From Nostoc sp. UHCC 0302 (GTDB lineage: Bacteria > Cyanobacteriota > Cyanobacteriia > Cyanobacteriales > Nostocaceae), in assembly GCF_038096175.1 (NCBI RefSeq), contig NZ_CP151102.1:62001-126000 (forward strand): a DNA stretch of 64,000 bases, written 5' to 3'. Position numbers and translations under genes: made by a program. Below, one piece after another: positions 1-7,313 of the stretch (within the stretch, counting starts at the first letter, position 1; every line of letters begins with the position of its first letter). Below the pieces are notes generated by a model. The model worked only from the letters and a program-made list of their open reading frames with translations. It searched no databases and had not been told where the DNA came from.

Positions 1-270
1 GTTGATGGGGGTGAAAGTTCCGCGCCGCTCGTGACAAATCCTGAAAAATGGTCGCATGAGGCAATTGTAGCGAGGTCAAATATGCGACCGGAACGTATGC
101 AGAAACTGAAAGTTGCGGCGAATTCGGGGCAGAATCCGGGGTTTGATTTCTTGCAGGAGTGCTGGAATGATGATCCGGCTTTGCAGATTGTGATCAAGAA
201 GTTGCTAGCGAAGTTTCCGCAGTGGGGGATTGCGATTGTGGATGGGGTGTTAGTCGATAGGGAGGGGTAG
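1..270 (+). CDS. C-terminal end of a replication/HTH-type plasmid protein, second copy (partial)
   Basis: The reading frame is open from the first base, so this is the 3' end of a gene that begins outside the window. Its last ~75 residues closely match the C-terminus of the gene at 4953-6023 (shared motifs EKWSHEAIVARSNMRP and KFPQWG, ending DGVLVD). The function is unknown. The domain is basic, with a helical start and a hydrophobic end, and in the longer copy follows a winged-helix-like N-terminus, so a DNA-binding or replication role is an inference. The homology continues about 250 bp past the stop codon, so this is a segmental duplication, not only a gene family. Confidence 0.7.
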   Translation, partial: VDGGESSAPLVTNPEKWSHEAIVARSNMRPERMQKLKVAANSGQNPGFDFLQECWNDDPALQIVIKKLLAKFPQWGIAIVDGVLVDREG

Positions 271-525
271 CGCTATTGCCCAGTATAGCAGTGCTTCATG
301 CAATCGCTAGCTTTGAAACAGGCACTATGAACAAGTAAGGGAATCAAGTAACCAAAAGTTCTATTTGTCGTTAAAGCCAGAGGCGGCACAGAGAAAATTT
401 AATGTGATTGCTCCCTTTGAGTGGGCAAAGCAGGAGAGGATTGTGATTGCAATGTCAGGTGAAATCGTTTATGCAGGCTTGGGGAGAGACTATGGAGTTG
501 CAACAAATGATGCGGCGGTTTGGGG
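1..525 (+). repeat. Long direct repeat, left copy (right copy ~5740-6280)
   Basis: The 3' end of the initiator-like gene and its downstream flank recur almost base for base at about 5740-6280. After the stop codons both copies read GCGCTATTGCCCAGTATA and continue through an identical 'gaaacaggcactatgaac' stretch. Identity fades after the shared GATTGCAATGTCAGG. The two copies bracket the TerB and carotenoid-oxygenase genes, so homologous recombination between them could delete or amplify about 5.7 kb. Confidence 0.85.
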
Positions 526-559
526 TTTAAGAGTAAATCTAGCAGAAAACTCAATTTAA
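365..559 (+). pseudogene. Degenerate gene remnant, dispersed family copy A
   Basis: A short frame with a TTG start encodes PFEWAKQERIVIAMSG, and related debris occurs at 6120-6315, 10797-10850 and 13676-13805. The copies keep recognisable blocks (FEWAKQ, MSG, then a GEAV-LA-MMRR-like block) in different frames with different indels, so none looks like an intact gene. I do not recognise the parent protein. Each copy lies some 80-115 bp upstream of a TTAACTGTC tandem element. Confidence 0.5.
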
Positions 560-638
560 ATATTTATATTTGATAGTAGATAAATGTTTAATGTCAAGCA
601 TTTTGCTGGCAGGGTTTTCAAATTAAGATATTTTTTTG

Positions 639-691
639 TTAACTGTCCTAACTGTCCAAAAATTGTTCCTTAACTGTCTTAACTGTCCTTG
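639..691 (+). promoter_or_regulatory. TTAACTGTC tandem element, site 1 (upstream of TerB-like gene)
   Basis: Four copies of a 9-bp unit are visible: TTAACTGTC at 639, CTAACTGTC at 648, then after a 13-bp spacer TTAACTGTC at 670 and 679, followed directly by CTTG (688-691). The last unit is about 88 bp before the ATG at 776. The same end structure (two or more units plus CTTG) recurs at five other places in the window. Direct 9-bp repeats of this kind suit a regulator that binds cooperatively on one face; which regulator is unknown. Confidence 0.7.
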
Positions 692-775
692 TATTTTGCC
701 TCTGTTATTGAGAATATTCAAGTCTAAGTTCTTAACTAAAAAACCTAGAAAAATTAGTAAATAAAAAGAAAGTTC

Positions 776-1258
776 ATGTCTGACATTAAAAATATTGCTA
801 CATCTTGGATAATGAATTGGTTTTTTGGTTTTAACCAAACTCCTACAAACGAAGACAGTCTCATTTATATGAAAGCTGTTTTATGTTGCGCCAAGGGAGA
901 TGGAGTTCTTTCACCAGAAGAAAAGAATTGGGCAATTGGATTCTGTGCGTCTTGGAGAGTTGCAGATTGGGCAATCGAGGAACTGAAAAAATATGAAGCA
1001 GATGAACCTATAGAAGAAGTAATTGCTCGTTCTCCTCAAGTATCGATAGCACAAAGAGATATACTCTTATCTGCAATTTGGGTTTGTGCTGCCGATAAAG
1101 AATATCATCAAGAAGAAAAGGCAAAAATTCGGAAAATGGCTGCTATTTTAGGGGTAAAAGAAGACATAGTAGAACAATTAGAGCAGCTACAACAAGAAGA
1201 ATCATCTCTGCGGCAACAACGCCTCAAGCTGTTATATCCTGATAAAAGTCCTTACTAA
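776..1258 (+). CDS. TerB-like (tellurite-resistance TerB family) protein
   Basis: This 160-residue protein has the two-part helical pattern of TerB-like domains. Residues ~30-55 contain AVLCCAKGDGVLSPEEKNW and residues ~95-125 contain a second WVCAADKEYHQEE block; both have the acidic D-G-x-L-x-x-x-E character that in TerB proteins coordinates metal. No signal peptide or membrane segment is visible. The ATG at 776 fits an AAAAGAAAG ribosome site. TerB proteins are cytoplasmic or membrane-associated factors in stress and conflict systems, but no other ter genes are nearby. A TerB-like segment recurs inside the fusion protein at 2202-4484, which suggests the two genes are functionally linked. 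Confidence 0.75.
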   Translation: MSDIKNIATSWIMNWFFGFNQTPTNEDSLIYMKAVLCCAKGDGVLSPEEKNWAIGFCASWRVADWAIEELKKYEADEPIEEVIARSPQVSIAQRDILLSAIWVCAADKEYHQEEKAKIRKMAAILGVKEDIVEQLEQLQQEESSLRQQRLKLLYPDKSPY

Positions 1259-1578
1259 CAATCTGGTGTTGCTGATTAGATCAGAAATATTGGTGTAGTT
1301 ATTTTTTTAATTTGATATGCAGACAATCACTAATGGATCAACCAAGAAAGCTTGGGTTGTAGGGCAAACGCATCTAAATATTGACGAACCTAAATCAGAG
1401 TAGAAATTACCAAAACCCAAATCTAATAAGGCTTTCAGTCAATTAAATATTCACTCAAATGGTAATAATAATCATTGTATAGGGGGAATTAGAGGCATCC
1501 GACGGCTGCCCAGGGCAAACTCACACCCCTGCTCAAAGTTCACTAACAAAAATACATATTCAGCCCTGAACTGGCAAT
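1259..1578. other. Intergenic region with little content
   Basis: About 320 bp of AT-rich sequence. The only frame is 29 codons at 1317-1403 with no convincing ribosome site. Near 1490-1578 the sequence begins to look like degraded coding DNA of the carotenoid oxygenase fragment that follows. Confidence 0.4.
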
Positions 1579-2082
1579 GTGACGACCATTGAGCGAATTG
1601 TAGACCGACATTGTGAGCTACCATCTGTACCACCGCAAAATGCAGGACAGCCCTCAAGGTATACATATTTTTCCTCATTCCGAGAAGGAATAGATATCGG
1701 TCAAGAATTATTAAACGCGATTGCCCGCTTCGATCACCAAACTGAAACCCTTGTAGAAGCCAACTTGAAAGAAAATCTCTATAATTCAGAACCACTACCT
1801 GTACCAGATGCCCAAAACTCTGAGCAAACTTGGGTTTTAAGCGTGATATATGATGGCAATTCTCATAGTAGTAAAGTTTGGGTATTTGATAGCAATTGCT
1901 TAAACGAAGAACCCGTCTGCAAACTGGGATTACCGAGTGTCATTCCTTCTGGTTTCCACGGCACTTGGAAGTTTGCACAAAAAAATTTTAGTTTTACCAA
2001 GTTTTTTACAAGTTCTTATGAGATAATTTCCTTGTTGAGACAAGTGTATAAATTTACTTTCTCAACAACCTTCTGCTTGTGA
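1579..2082 (+). pseudogene. Truncated carotenoid cleavage oxygenase (C-terminal fragment)
   Basis: The translation reads like the last ~135 residues of a cyanobacterial apocarotenoid oxygenase: ERIVDRHCELPSVPPQNAG, a SRYTYFSSFREG segment, then a WVLSVIYDGNSHSSKVWVFD strand and VIPSGFHGTW, which holds the fourth iron-ligand histidine of the family. The first ~330 residues, with the other three histidines, are absent, and the upstream sequence holds only degraded pieces. After FHGTW the frame runs into unrelated AT-rich sequence before the stop. It cannot be an active enzyme. It lies just upstream of an intact, differently built oxygenase gene, so it may be the residue of an older copy. Confidence 0.75.
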
Positions 2083-2201
2083 ATTGGCTCACAGAAATAC
2101 TTACAATATTTATATCCTGAAAGCAGCTTTTCAAAAAAGTGCTAATAAAAACCCTATTCAATAACTGAGAAATTAAAATTTATCTTCAAAGTCAAATTAT
2201 C

Positions 2202-4484
2202 ATGCAAAATATAACAATTTTTAAAGTTACTGGACGAATTTACGAAGCTGAAAGCGGTTTAGGAATCCCTAATTTAATAGTTGAAGCATTTGATAAGGAT
2301 ATTGTCAGTAAAGATAAATTAGGACAAGTTAAAACCAATAGTACTGGCACTTTTGAAATTAACTATACCGAAGCTGATTTTAAAGGCAAATTTGATAAAT
2401 TTGAGGGTAATGCCGATTTATTTCTTATTGTTAAAACAGCAGACAGTTCAAAAATATTGTTTTCTACAGAGAAAGATATTCGCTCTGATGCTACTACACA
2501 TGAGCATTTCGACATACCAATTCCTCATGTTGAAATAGTACATAAACCATCAAAAAATGCTAAAGAATTATTAAAAATTCTCATTGGTATTGCTTGGATT
2601 GATGGAGTATTAGAAGCTGAAGAAGAAGAATTTTTGCAGCGAGTTGCACAACAAAAAGGATTGACTGAAGATTCAGAAATTAAATCTTTATTATCGACAA
2701 ATCAACCTGTCAAACCAGAAGAATGTTATAGCTGGCTTCAGTCTTATTTGGGAAGTTATCCTGATGAAAAAAGTTTTCAGGAGTTATACGAAGCTCTCAA
2801 CTCGTTGATGTATACCGATGGTGTATTAGATGCAAAAGAAAAGGAACTCATACAAACCCTTGTGATCACCACAGCAGCCCCATCTGGTACTCGCTCTAGT
2901 AATTTGCATCGGCGATTCATGAGCGCTTTGATGGATAGCAAATTCCTAGCTAATGTTTTACAGATGGAGCGATCATCAATAGTCAATAAAGGGCCTTCGG
3001 TTACTGGCTACTACGCTCGTGTACCTTACCAAATTTTGAGCCGCCTCAGCACTACTACTAGAGTTAATATTCTGGCAAAAGACATAGCAGATTTTTATTT
3101 GACTGACAATTTTGCCCCTGTCAAAGAAGAAATAACTGCCGATAACCTAAGCGTCATTGGTGAACTACCCCAAGAACTGAATGGTATATTTCTCCGCAAC
3201 GGCCCTAATCCCCAATTCGAGCCTATCGGACTACATCACTGGTTAGATGGAGATGGAATGCTTCATGGAGTAAATATCAGCAACGGCAAAGCCAGCTACC
3301 GCAATCGCTACATTCGCACAGAGGGGTTTGAAATTGAGCAAAAACAAGGTAAAGCAATTTGGCCTGGTTTTCTGAATCTGCCTCGATTTGATGCCCCTTA
3401 TGGTTTGATAATGAAGAATACTGCTAACACTTCGACTATATGGCACGCAGGTAAACTGCTGGCATTGTGGGAAGCTGGCGCACCTTATGAAATTCGTCTT
3501 CCTGATTTAGAAACAGTTGGGGTACATACCTTTGACGGTAAGCTTGCTTCTACCTTTACAGCTCACCCAAAAGTCGATGCTCAAACGGGTGAAATGATTG
3601 TAATCGGCTTTGCACCTATTACTCCTCCTTACCTGGAATACAGCGTTGTTTCCGCAGATGGCAAAATGTTGCGAACCGTACCTATTGATCTACCTGCGCC
3701 AGTGATGATGCACGATTTTGCCATCACTGAACATTACACCATTTTTTTGGATATGCCGCTTGTCTTTAGTCCTATGCGGATTATGCAGGATCAGTTGCCC
3801 ATTAAATTTGAAAAGCAAAACCCCAGCCGCATCGGCATTGTACCCCGCCACGGTGATAACCGAACTATTCGCTGGTTCAATATCTCGACTTGTATGCTCT
3901 ACCATGTTGCTAACGCTTGGGAGGAAGGCAACGAAGTTGTACTTATCTCCACCAGGACACCCGATACGTATTTCTTTATTCCTCAGAAAGACAATGGTGA
4001 GGGGGGAGATACTGAATTTGAACACTTCCGCCTATATCTATACCGGCTCGATTTGGCAACGGGTGTTGTGAAAGAAGAATTGCTAAATAACAATAATATC
4101 GCCACGGAATTTCCTCGGATTAACGATGACCTGACTGGGCGAAAGACACGTTACGTCTACGCATCTCGACAAGCTACTTACATGAGACCTAGACTTTTGT
4201 TAGATGGTCTGCTCAAGTATGACTTGAAGACTGGTAGCACTCAAGTACATGAATTTGGTCGAGGGCGCTTTGGTGGTGATAGCGCGTTTGCGCCTCGTCC
4301 AGGTGCAACTGCTGAAGACGATGGTTGGTTGCTAACGATGATCTGGGATGCAGTAGCCAAGCAGTCTGAATTACTGATTATTGATGCCCAAAACTTCACA
4401 TCTGAACCGATGGCGCGGGTAATTATGCCTGGGCGCGTTCCTTACGGTTTCCATGCTTCTTGGATTTCTTCTGTTGCAATGTAA
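2202..4484 (+). CDS. Three-domain fusion: transthyretin-like + TerB-like + carotenoid cleavage oxygenase
   Basis: 760 residues. Residues ~5-105 (VTGRIYEAESGLGIPNLIVE...) look like a transthyretin/carboxypeptidase-regulatory beta-sandwich. Residues ~118-215 are TerB-like, with two acidic D-G-V-L-E/D-A-E/K-E-K/E blocks. Residues ~305-760 form a carotenoid oxygenase of the RPE65/apocarotenoid-oxygenase type. The four expected iron-binding histidines are present at about 455 (TAHPKVD), 504 (MMHDFA), 568 (YHVANAWEEG) and 751 (YGFHASW). The family cleaves a double bond of carotenoids or apocarotenoids with O2; the substrate cannot be read from sequence. Cyanobacterial members are usually ~460-490 residues, so the ~300-residue N-terminal extension is unusual. 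The TerB segment echoes the separate TerB-like gene at 776. No TTAACTGTC element precedes this gene. Confidence 0.85.
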   Translation: MQNITIFKVTGRIYEAESGLGIPNLIVEAFDKDIVSKDKLGQVKTNSTGTFEINYTEADFKGKFDKFEGNADLFLIVKTADSSKILFSTEKDIRSDATTHEHFDIPIPHVEIVHKPSKNAKELLKILIGIAWIDGVLEAEEEEFLQRVAQQKGLTEDSEIKSLLSTNQPVKPEECYSWLQSYLGSYPDEKSFQELYEALNSLMYTDGVLDAKEKELIQTLVITTAAPSGTRSSNLHRRFMSALMDSKFLANVLQMERSSIVNKGPSVTGYYARVPYQILSRLSTTTRVNILAKDIADFYLTDNFAPVKEEITADNLSVIGELPQELNGIFLRNGPNPQFEPIGLHHWLDGDGMLHGVNISNGKASYRNRYIRTEGFEIEQKQGKAIWPGFLNLPRFDAPYGLIMKNTANTSTIWHAGKLLALWEAGAPYEIRLPDLETVGVHTFDGKLASTFTAHPKVDAQTGEMIVIGFAPITPPYLEYSVVSADGKMLRTVPIDLPAPVMMHDFAITEHYTIFLDMPLVFSPMRIMQDQLPIKFEKQNPSRIGIVPRHGDNRTIRWFNISTCMLYHVANAWEEGNEVVLISTRTPDTYFFIPQKDNGEGGDTEFEHFRLYLYRLDLATGVVKEELLNNNNIATEFPRINDDLTGRKTRYVYASRQATYMRPRLLLDGLLKYDLKTGSTQVHEFGRGRFGGDSAFAPRPGATAEDDGWLLTMIWDAVAKQSELLIIDAQNFTSEPMARVIMPGRVPYGFHASWISSVAM

Positions 4485-4758
4485 CCGACAAGCCCACTAG
4501 CACTAGCATGAAACTGAAGCAAAAACTTGCCTTTTATGGGTGCTTTAAGAGGCTAACAACGATTTCATCAACTTGCAGATTTTGGTATTTTTCACACTAA
4601 ATCTATTAGTAATTATTTAATCTGATTCCTACTCGCTGAGGACATTAATTGAATGGAGCTCACATTAGATAGTAAACCTGCTCCCGTTACCTGCTGCTCT
4701 ACCACACGTATCGCTTTTTATTTTTGGGAACTATAACTAGAGCTTTAGAGGATAGGAA
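4485..4758. other. Intergenic region, no gene seen
   Basis: AT-rich, without a convincing frame, strong terminator or repeat. Confidence 0.4.
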
Positions 4759-4860
4759 ATGTTGGCAAAAAATCCAATTCGTTGGCGGCAAGTTCTGCTG
4801 GTAACAACTTTAGGGACAGTAATTATATTTACGATGGCTACAGCCTTCCGTTATTGGTAA
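4759..4860 (+). CDS. Small single-pass membrane peptide (33 residues)
   Basis: An ATG preceded by GAGGATAGGAA opens 33 codons: a short basic N-terminus (KNPIRWRQ), then a hydrophobic stretch of ~20 residues (VLLVTTLGTVIIFTMATAF) and a short tail RYW. This is the layout of a one-helix small membrane protein with its basic end inside. No homologue is recognised. The evidence is only the ribosome site and the amphipathic design, so it could be a chance frame. Confidence 0.35.
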   Translation: MLAKNPIRWRQVLLVTTLGTVIIFTMATAFRYW

Positions 4861-4952
4861 GTAAAAACACAGGGTTGGTGTGTCCGGTTTGCTCCAAATG
4901 GTACTCAAAAAGTTTTGTACGGTAACAATTGTTTAAAATAAAAATGTAAAAG

Positions 4953-6023
4953 GTGTGGGCATCGCAACAAAAGCCATCAGTGACACAATTGTGGCAGGAG
5001 GCGTGGACGGCTGACCCCTATGGTTCTCGGTGGATGCCGCTGACTACTGCCCTGAGCTACAGTACTTTTATCTCTGCAAAGAAAATTCTAACAGAAAGTG
5101 GATTGTTCATTTTTAAGCCGGATAAGTCGATTCAGGATGGCCGGGAGACTGTTAGGTGGATGGTGCGGAATTTGCATGGCAGCCGGATGAAGGAATTTTG
5201 GGAGAAAACTAATGCTCTTAATCAGCAACCAGATTCTCTAAAACAAGAACTAAATGCTGAGATTTCAGAGAAAGATGCTGGCTCCAAAGAAATGCGTGCT
5301 TTGTATAAAGCATCTATTTCAGATAAAACCCAGTCAGAGCAAGGGTTTCAAAAACACTCACGAACTGCTCAAGAACACCTCACCAACTCTTCAGTAGAGT
5401 TGGTGAGGTGTGTCTCTGACACGAAAAAGGAAAATTTGTGTGATGAAGAGACGGCGAATGCGCCCTTGGGGGGCGCGTCGCCTCAGTTTGTTGCAAACGT
5501 GTCAGAGAATGAAGTGGAATTGCCTACGGCAACGGACTGCACGTTGCTACAAAGAGTGGATATTGTACAGAACGGATCTACTTTGTTGAAAAGAGAAAAT
5601 CGGGATTTTGGTGATGAGCAGAAAGACTGCCTTGAAAGCGATTATTCCGCCGCCCCCGTTGCTGAGAATGAAAAACCACCCAATCAAGTAAAACTAAATC
5701 AACCTCTTAGGGTGATGTCTGAAAACTCAGTTTTAGCTGGAGAAGTGAAAGCGGTAAGTGAGGGTAAAGGTTCCGCCGCTGTACCTGTACCAAATGCTGA
5801 GAAATGGTCGCATGAAGCGATTGTCGCAAGGTCAAATATGCGACCGTCGCGTATGCAGAAACTCAAGGTGGCAAGCACTTCGGGGCAAAATCCGGGTTTT
5901 TGGTTCTTGCAAGAGTGCTGGGATGATCCGGCACTGATGATAGTGATCAAGAAATTGCTAGTGAAGTTTCCACAGTGGGGTGTTGTGATTGTGGATGGGG
6001 TGTTAGTCGATTGGCAGGGGTAG
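4953..6023 (+). CDS. Hypothetical plasmid protein with N-terminal HTH-like domain (possible replication factor)
   Basis: 356 residues from a GTG start. Residues ~8-85 (TQLWQEAWTADPYGSRWMPLT..., ISAKKILTESGLFIFKPDK) resemble the winged-helix-like N-termini of large Nostoc plasmid proteins such as the one at 43226-44989. Residues ~90-280 are low-complexity and charged. The C-terminal ~75 residues form a conserved block (EKWSHEAIVARSNMRPSRMQKL ... KFPQWGVVIVDGVLVDW) also present at 1-270. A role in plasmid replication or regulation is inferred from the layout; no enzymatic motif is seen. The true start may be further upstream because the GTG has no clear ribosome site. The linker contains a perfect hairpin (5375-5411) and an SDR-like stretch near 5455-5480. 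Confidence 0.6.
   Translation: MWASQQKPSVTQLWQEAWTADPYGSRWMPLTTALSYSTFISAKKILTESGLFIFKPDKSIQDGRETVRWMVRNLHGSRMKEFWEKTNALNQQPDSLKQELNAEISEKDAGSKEMRALYKASISDKTQSEQGFQKHSRTAQEHLTNSSVELVRCVSDTKKENLCDEETANAPLGGASPQFVANVSENEVELPTATDCTLLQRVDIVQNGSTLLKRENRDFGDEQKDCLESDYSAAPVAENEKPPNQVKLNQPLRVMSENSVLAGEVKAVSEGKGSAAVPVPNAEKWSHEAIVARSNMRPSRMQKLKVASTSGQNPGFWFLQECWDDPALMIVIKKLLVKFPQWGVVIVDGVLVDWQG
5375..5411 (+). repeat. Perfect 16-bp inverted repeat inside a coding linker
   Basis: ACACCTCACCAACTCT (5375-5390) is followed by a 5-base loop and its exact reverse complement (5396-5411). It lies in frame within the low-complexity linker of the 4953-6023 protein. There is no T-run, so it is not an obvious terminator; an inserted palindromic repeat is more likely. 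Confidence 0.75.
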
Positions 6024-6280
6024 CGCTATTGCCCAGTATAACAGTGCTTCATGCAATCGCTAGCTTTGAAACAGGCACTATGAACAAGTAAGGGAATCAA
6101 ATCACCAAAGGTTGTATTTGTCGCTAAAGCCAGAGGCGGCACATAAGAAATCTAATGTGATTGCTTCCTTTGAGTGGGCAAAGCAGGAGAGGATTATGAT
6201 TGCAATGTCAGGGTCAGATGTGTATACGCGCCTTGGGTGAGGCGGTGGACTTGCTCTCAATGATGCGGCGGTTGACGATG
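5740..6280 (+). repeat. Long direct repeat, right copy (left copy 1-525)
   Basis: Matches 1-525 across the C-terminal coding block, the stop codon and about 190 bp of downstream flank, then diverges into a different version of the same debris family. See the left copy. Confidence 0.85.
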
Positions 6281-6315
6281 CTGTTGTCAATGAACAGACA
6301 AATCAACAGAAGTAA
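6115..6315 (+). pseudogene. Degenerate gene remnant, dispersed family copy B
   Basis: Contains the same FEWAKQER / IAMSG block as copy A, then in another frame LGEAVDLLSMMRRLTM, and ends near 6315. A shorter scrap of the same family (GTCAGGGGAAACTGTGGAG...ATGATGCGGCG) follows at about 6505-6565. No intact frame. Confidence 0.5.
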
Positions 6316-6372
6316 TTTTCAAGCGAACTGAACAAAAAATTAGTCATTAATGAATTATTTTTCGGAATTATC

Positions 6373-6394
6373 TTAACTGTCTTAACTGTCCTTG
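6373..6394 (+). promoter_or_regulatory. TTAACTGTC tandem element, site 2
   Basis: Two exact TTAACTGTC units (6373-6381, 6382-6390) followed by CTTG and then CATC. The next intact gene starts about 920 bp away (7314), much further than at the other sites, so the original target gene here may have been lost. Confidence 0.65.
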
Positions 6395-6876
6395 CATCGT
6401 CAACGTATTAGCTGTACGTTAATGAGTAATACATAAGTAGCATAAAATTATACATTTAATGAAAAAAATATTACTGTTATGAATGGCTGTAGCACTAAGT
6501 ACTGTCAGGGGAAACTGTGGAGTTGCTCTCGATGATGCGGCGATATTCGATGCAGGAGTGATAGCACAAGGAAACTGGCGATCGCCTTCGGCTGGCGTTC
6601 CGCCATCGCTATAAGGTCAAAAGCTTGACTGTGGCGGATATCCAAGCTGAAGATGGCAGGGATTCTAAGAGAAAATTAGCTACAACAACAATATTTCTGT
6701 TTTAGTGAAGTAGGAAAAGTGGGTTTAGTGGGGAATTTTCTAATACCCCTTGTTTATCCTGTTGATAACCTGTAACTTGGTAGCTAGTACATAGCAACTA
6801 TCAATCTAAATGAATCACTTTTGAAGAATTCACTTGTTAGGATTAGAAAGCTCCAAATAACAAATGCATGAAGAAG

Positions 6877-7162
6877 AATTCAGTCCTTCAGGAGTCAGAA
6901 TGTTAGAAATTTTAGTCAAATTCTTCTCAATCAATATACAAATCATACACTCATTGCTTTTAAATTCTGACCCTTAAGAGCGGGACGCTTCGCGAACGAC
7001 AAGCTCAGGGCATCGCTTCTGACTCACTTTGACTAAGCTCAGTGACCACCTGAGTGCTGAATTCTAACACTAAATTAAAAATTTAGCGGTCTTAAATTGT
7101 GTCTGTGGTCTTTTCTCCCACTTATTGCATTCAGTCATTCTGAATTCTGAAGGACTGAATTC
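6877..7162. repeat. MITE-like unit bounded by 26-bp inverted repeats
   Basis: The left end GAATTCAGTCCTTCAGGAG... (from 6877) and the right end ...CTGAAGGACTGAATTC (to 7162) are inverted copies with two mismatches over 26 bp. The interior is AT-rich with heptamer-like runs (GGAGTCA, TTAGTCA) and an SDR-like segment near 6980-7020. It carries no transposase. Confidence 0.5.
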
Positions 7163-7313
7163 TTTATAGATTTTGCACGATATTCTACCACTTATTTAGA
7201 AATCAGAATTGGGAATAAATTCTAGCTTTTGATGCCAATATTGCTGTTTCGAGCAGCAAACGAAGAAATTCAACTATTTGTTATCGAATAATTAAACAAA
7301 GAGGTTAAATCTG

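Larger units (their letters stand above)
6303..7313. other. 1-kb intergenic region rich in repeats
   Basis: Holds a TTAACTGTC element (6373-6394), a scrap of the dispersed remnant, an SDR-like palindrome around 6578-6620 (GCGATCGCCTTCGGCTGGCG), and an inverted-repeat unit at 6877-7162. No gene is seen, so the promoter of the RTX gene at 7314 probably lies in the last few hundred bases. Confidence 0.5.

Noticed and set aside
365-559. 64-residue frame as a real gene
   Set aside because: Related debris in three other places is frameshifted and truncated; TTG start without ribosome site.
639-691. TTAACTGTC repeats as a cyanobacterial Pho box
   Set aside because: Pho boxes are CTTAACCT-type 8-mers with ~11-bp spacing; here the unit differs (ACTGTC) and the period is 9 bp. 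The downstream genes are not phosphate genes.
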